From Pseudomonas sp. (lineage in GTDB: Bacteria > Pseudomonadota > Gammaproteobacteria > Pseudomonadales > Pseudomonadaceae), in the NCBI GenBank assembly GCA_030654635.1, contig JAURXE010000303.1, forward strand, positions 1 to 7,689: a stretch of DNA of 7,689 nt. Reading direction: 5' to 3'. The notes beneath the pieces are model-generated. The model searched no databases. It was not told the origin of the DNA and was given only the letters and a program-made list of their open reading frames with translations. Shown piece after piece: positions 4,448-7,689 of this stretch. The position numbers and the translations under genes were made by a program. Within the stretch, counting starts at the first letter, position 1; every line of letters starts with the position of its first letter.

Positions 4448-6187
4448 TTAGTGCGCGGTGCCGCTGGCTTGCAGTTTAAGCCTTGGGGCGGCGGCCGGCA
4501 GCAACTCAAATTCCACCGGTAGTTGACTGGCTAAGCCTAAGCCGCGCGGGTCACTGGCCGCTTCCACGGCGCCGCTGTGCTTGTCCCAGAGTAGCACCTG
4601 CTGATTGCCATAGGCGCGTTCGACGGCTTTCAGGCTGTGGCCGCGCTGTTGCAATTGGCTGAGTTCGGCCGGGCTGAAGGCCTTGGGCTCGTACTCGATA
4701 TGATCCGGCAGGTATTGATGGTGGTAGCGCGGCGCGGCGACCCAGGCGCTGGGCGGCTGGCCGTCGAGGTAGCCGAGCATGGCCAGCAGCACCATGCTCG
4801 GGATGCGGCTGCCGCCGGGGGTGCCAAAAGCGGCGAAAGCCTGCGGGCTGTCGATGAAACTTGGGCTCATGCTTGACAGTGGGCGCTTGCCGGCGGCGAT
4901 CTGGTTGGCGGCGCTGCCGGTTAAACCGTAGGCATTGCTGCTGTTAAGGGCGGCGGCGAAATCGTCCATTTCATTATTGAGCACCACGCCAGTGCCGGGC
5001 ACCGTGAAGGCAGCGCCAAACGGCAGGTTGATCGACAGGGTGGCGGCCACGGCGTTGCCATCGCTATCGAGGATGCTGAAGTGGGTGGTGTGGTCACCTT
5101 CCTTCCAAGCTGGAGCCGGAGGCAGGCTGGCGCTGGGGGTGGCTCGCTGTGGGTCGATGCTGCGGGCCAGGCTTTGTAAGTAGCTGGGCGCCAACAACTG
5201 CGGCAGCGGATTACGGACAAAGTCCGGGTCGCCGAGCAGGCCGCGGTCGCGGTAAACCCGGCGCAGGGTTTCCACCACTAGGTGGCTGCGCTGCAGCTTG
5301 TAGGCACTGCGCCAGGGCAGCTGTTGCAAGATGCCGAGGCTTTGCGCCAGCGCTACGCCGCCGGCTGAGGGTGGCGGCGCGCTGATCAGTTCGCGGCCAT
5401 CCTTGAGCTTGAAGCGTAGCGGCGTGCGCTCGATGACCTTGTATTCGGCCAAGTCGCGCAGGCTCCAAATCCCGCCGGCCGCACGGACGCCGTCCACCAG
5501 ACTGTTGGCCAGCGAACCGCCGTAAAATCCGGTGCGACCATAGCGGGCCAGCAGTTCCAGGCTGTTGGCCAGTTCTGGCTGGCGCAGCAGGCTGTACTGC
5601 TCGGGAATTTCCCCGTTAGCGAGGAATAGTCGTGCGCTTTCCGGGTCGTCACGCAGCGCTGCCAAACGCCAGCCGGCGCGCTCGCGATAGACCGAGTCGA
5701 TCGACACGCCATCCGTGGCCAAGCGGATGGCTGGGGTCAGCGAGTCGCGTAGCGGCAAGCGGCCATAGTGCTCGGCCAGGGTCACCAGCGCCGCCGGCAA
5801 GCCGGGAATCGCCGCCGCCAGTGCGCCATTTAGCGAGAGGTCGGTGACCGGCTGGCCGTCGCGCAGGTACATCTGTGGGGTTGCCGCCAGAGGGGCGCGC
5901 TCGCGGGCATCGAGAAAGCGATAAGTCGTGGCGTGGCCGGCGTTTTGCCGCAGCAAGAAGAAACCACCGCCGCCCAGGCCGCTGCCGTAAGGCTCGACCA
6001 CCGCCAGGGCGGCGCTGACGGCCACTGCGGCGTCGAAGGCATTGCCGCCGGCGGCGAGAGTTTCCAGTCCGGCGACAGTGGCTGCCGGGTGGGCGCTGGC
6101 GATGGCGGCTTGGGCCGGCCGCTCGGCGGCCTGCAGATTAAGGCTGCCAAGCAGTAACAGTGCTGCCGTGAGTAGAGATCTGAGCAT
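4448..6187 (-). CDS. ggt: gamma-glutamyltransferase (periplasmic, self-processing)
   Basis: Cleaves the gamma-glutamyl bond of glutathione and related compounds in the periplasm, by hydrolysis or transfer to amino acids. The 579-residue precursor has a signal peptide (1-20, ending LQA). As an Ntn-hydrolase it should cut itself before Thr367 in GDHTTHFS, making Thr367 the N-terminal nucleophile of the small subunit. Family residues are all present: Arg95 in LDARERAP (glutamate carboxylate binding, E. coli Arg114 equivalent), the TTHFSILDSDGNAVA block, NNEMDDF (404-410), Ser438-Ser439 in PLSSMSP and the oxyanion glycines GG at 458-459 in GTPGGSRIP. The lid-loop segment between MDDF and KRPLSSM has the same length as in E. 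coli, with Tyr420 in the position of the lid tyrosine, but its proline/glycine part is replaced by ALNSS. No clear Shine-Dalgarno precedes ATG 6187; the start is chosen for the signal peptide. It corresponds in position to PA0361. Confidence 0.95.
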   Translation of the reverse strand: MLRSLLTAALLLLGSLNLQAAERPAQAAIASAHPAATVAGLETLAAGGNAFDAAVAVSAALAVVEPYGSGLGGGGFFLLRQNAGHATTYRFLDARERAPLAATPQMYLRDGQPVTDLSLNGALAAAIPGLPAALVTLAEHYGRLPLRDSLTPAIRLATDGVSIDSVYRERAGWRLAALRDDPESARLFLANGEIPEQYSLLRQPELANSLELLARYGRTGFYGGSLANSLVDGVRAAGGIWSLRDLAEYKVIERTPLRFKLKDGRELISAPPPSAGGVALAQSLGILQQLPWRSAYKLQRSHLVVETLRRVYRDRGLLGDPDFVRNPLPQLLAPSYLQSLARSIDPQRATPSASLPPAPAWKEGDHTTHFSILDSDGNAVAATLSINLPFGAAFTVPGTGVVLNNEMDDFAAALNSSNAYGLTGSAANQIAAGKRPLSSMSPSFIDSPQAFAAFGTPGGSRIPSMVLLAMLGYLDGQPPSAWVAAPRYHHQYLPDHIEYEPKAFSPAELSQLQQRGHSLKAVERAYGNQQVLLWDKHSGAVEAASDPRGLGLASQLPVEFELLPAAAPRLKLQASGTAH

Positions 6188-6216
6188 TTTATCGGTCGTT
6201 TGACTGCGTCGCGGGC

Positions 6217-6235
6217 GCAGGCTAGGGGAGCCTGC
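6217..6235 (-). terminator. hairpin between ferredoxin and gamma-glutamyltransferase genes
   Basis: GCAGGCT (6217-6223) and AGCCTGC (6229-6235) form a perfect 7-bp stem with a five-base loop, 44 bp beyond the ferredoxin stop and about 30 bp before the ggt start. There is no T-run. It may end the ferredoxin transcript or lie in the ggt leader; the sequence does not decide. Confidence 0.35.
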
Positions 6236-6278
6236 TATTAACGCAGTATGGCCGAGCGAGCAGCATGCGAACGATCAA

Positions 6279-7270
<992 letters not shown>

Positions 7271-7296
7271 GCGGTTGGCGGATTGGCTGTTTGTAG

Positions 7297-7324
7297 GGTG
7301 GGCAACCGCGAAGCGTTGCCCACC
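7297..7324 (-). terminator. REP-like hairpin just after the GMC oxidoreductase gene
   Basis: GGTGGGCAA (7297-7305) pairs with TTGCCCACC (7316-7324), with a further CGC/GCG stem inside around a GAA loop and one bulged C. GTAGGGTGGGCAACCGCG is the wording of a dispersed intergenic repeat I recall from Pseudomonas and other gammaproteobacteria. It begins 15 bp past the oxidoreductase stop and may act as its transcription end, although no T-run follows. Confidence 0.6.
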
Positions 7325-7339
7325 ATTGCCCGCAGGCGA

Positions 7340-7689
7340 TCAGGCGCTTTTCAGCCGTTCGGCCAACTGGCTGGCCAGCTGCGAGGTCAGGCCGTAGATC
7401 GACAGCTGCGGGTTGGCGCCGATGCTGGTGGGGAACAGCGAGCCGTCGTGAATCGACAGGTTGCTCCGCTGGTGATGGCGGCCGAGGCTGTCGGTCACCC
7501 CAAGCTTGGGATCTTCGCTCATGCCGCAGCCGCCCATGACGTGGGCGCAGCCGAGGCGGGTGCGGTAAATCTCCAAGCTCAGGTTGTCGATCAGTTCGCG
7601 GGCCTTGGCCAGGGTCTGTACGTAGTCGGCGTCGGCGTGCAGCGGCAATACCGCCTTGGCGCCGGCGGCGAACTGAATCTCGGCCATGG
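7340..7689 (-). CDS. GMC-family oxidoreductase, C-terminal part (cut by right edge)
   Basis: Flavin (FAD)-dependent alcohol or sugar dehydrogenase/oxidase of the glucose-methanol-choline family. Only about 116 C-terminal codons are in the window and the frame is open at the right edge, so the ATG at 7687 is not evidence of a start. The visible part is the end of the substrate domain and the last FAD contacts: GCAHVMGGCGMSEDP with the catalytic-type His49, GVTDSLGR, then NLSIHDGSLFPTSIGANPQL with Asn92 in the place of the second active-site residue, and a closing helix. Fragment numbering starts at the ATG at 7687. The natural substrate cannot be inferred from this piece. Its place upstream of coaD matches PA0364 of P. 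aeruginosa as I recall it. Transcription runs toward coaD but two hairpins and a promoter candidate intervene, so a shared transcript is doubtful. Confidence 0.92.
   Translation of the reverse strand, partial: MAEIQFAAGAKAVLPLHADADYVQTLAKARELIDNLSLEIYRTRLGCAHVMGGCGMSEDPKLGVTDSLGRHHQRSNLSIHDGSLFPTSIGANPQLSIYGLTSQLASQLAERLKSA

Overview
The window looks like chromosomal DNA from Pseudomonas or a close relative. Most genes are GC-rich (about 65-70% in the lines I counted by eye), and the right half has the gene order I recall from P. aeruginosa PA0361-PA0364: gamma-glutamyltransferase, 2[4Fe-4S] ferredoxin, coaD, GMC oxidoreductase. I saw no rRNA, tRNA, CRISPR array, transposase or integrase.

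Left part (1-1900, + strand): the last two genes of what appears to be an aryl polyene type fatty-acid-like pathway. They are a 3-ketoacyl-ACP reductase cut by the left edge and a complete ketoacyl-ACP synthase. Their junction carries an imperfect 14-bp tandem duplication that affects the start of the synthase. A strong hairpin follows the operon.

Middle (1901-4351, + strand): three exported proteins. The first is a small secreted protein of the family often misnamed 'excinuclease ATPase subunit'. The second is a lower-GC Sbal_3080-type lipoprotein. The third is a beta-lactamase-fold serine hydrolase with a lipobox. The last 38 bp of the small secreted gene recur almost exactly after the lipoprotein gene, with only synonymous changes and a new stop codon. 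The lipoprotein gene is therefore bracketed by direct repeats, and a paralogue remnant lies beside it.

Right part (4352-7689, - strand): a convergent junction with a dispersed-repeat-like palindrome, then (in + coordinate order) the periplasmic gamma-glutamyltransferase, the essential-type ferredoxin, CoaD (coenzyme A synthesis) and the C-terminus of a GMC oxidoreductase cut by the right edge. Hairpins separate these genes, and a plausible promoter precedes coaD, so they are neighbours more than one tight operon.

I found no convincing new multi-gene system. The points worth a second look are the repeat-flanked lipoprotein gene, the duplicated start region of the ketoacyl synthase, the altered third catalytic box of the serine hydrolase and the competing hairpins before the lipoprotein gene.
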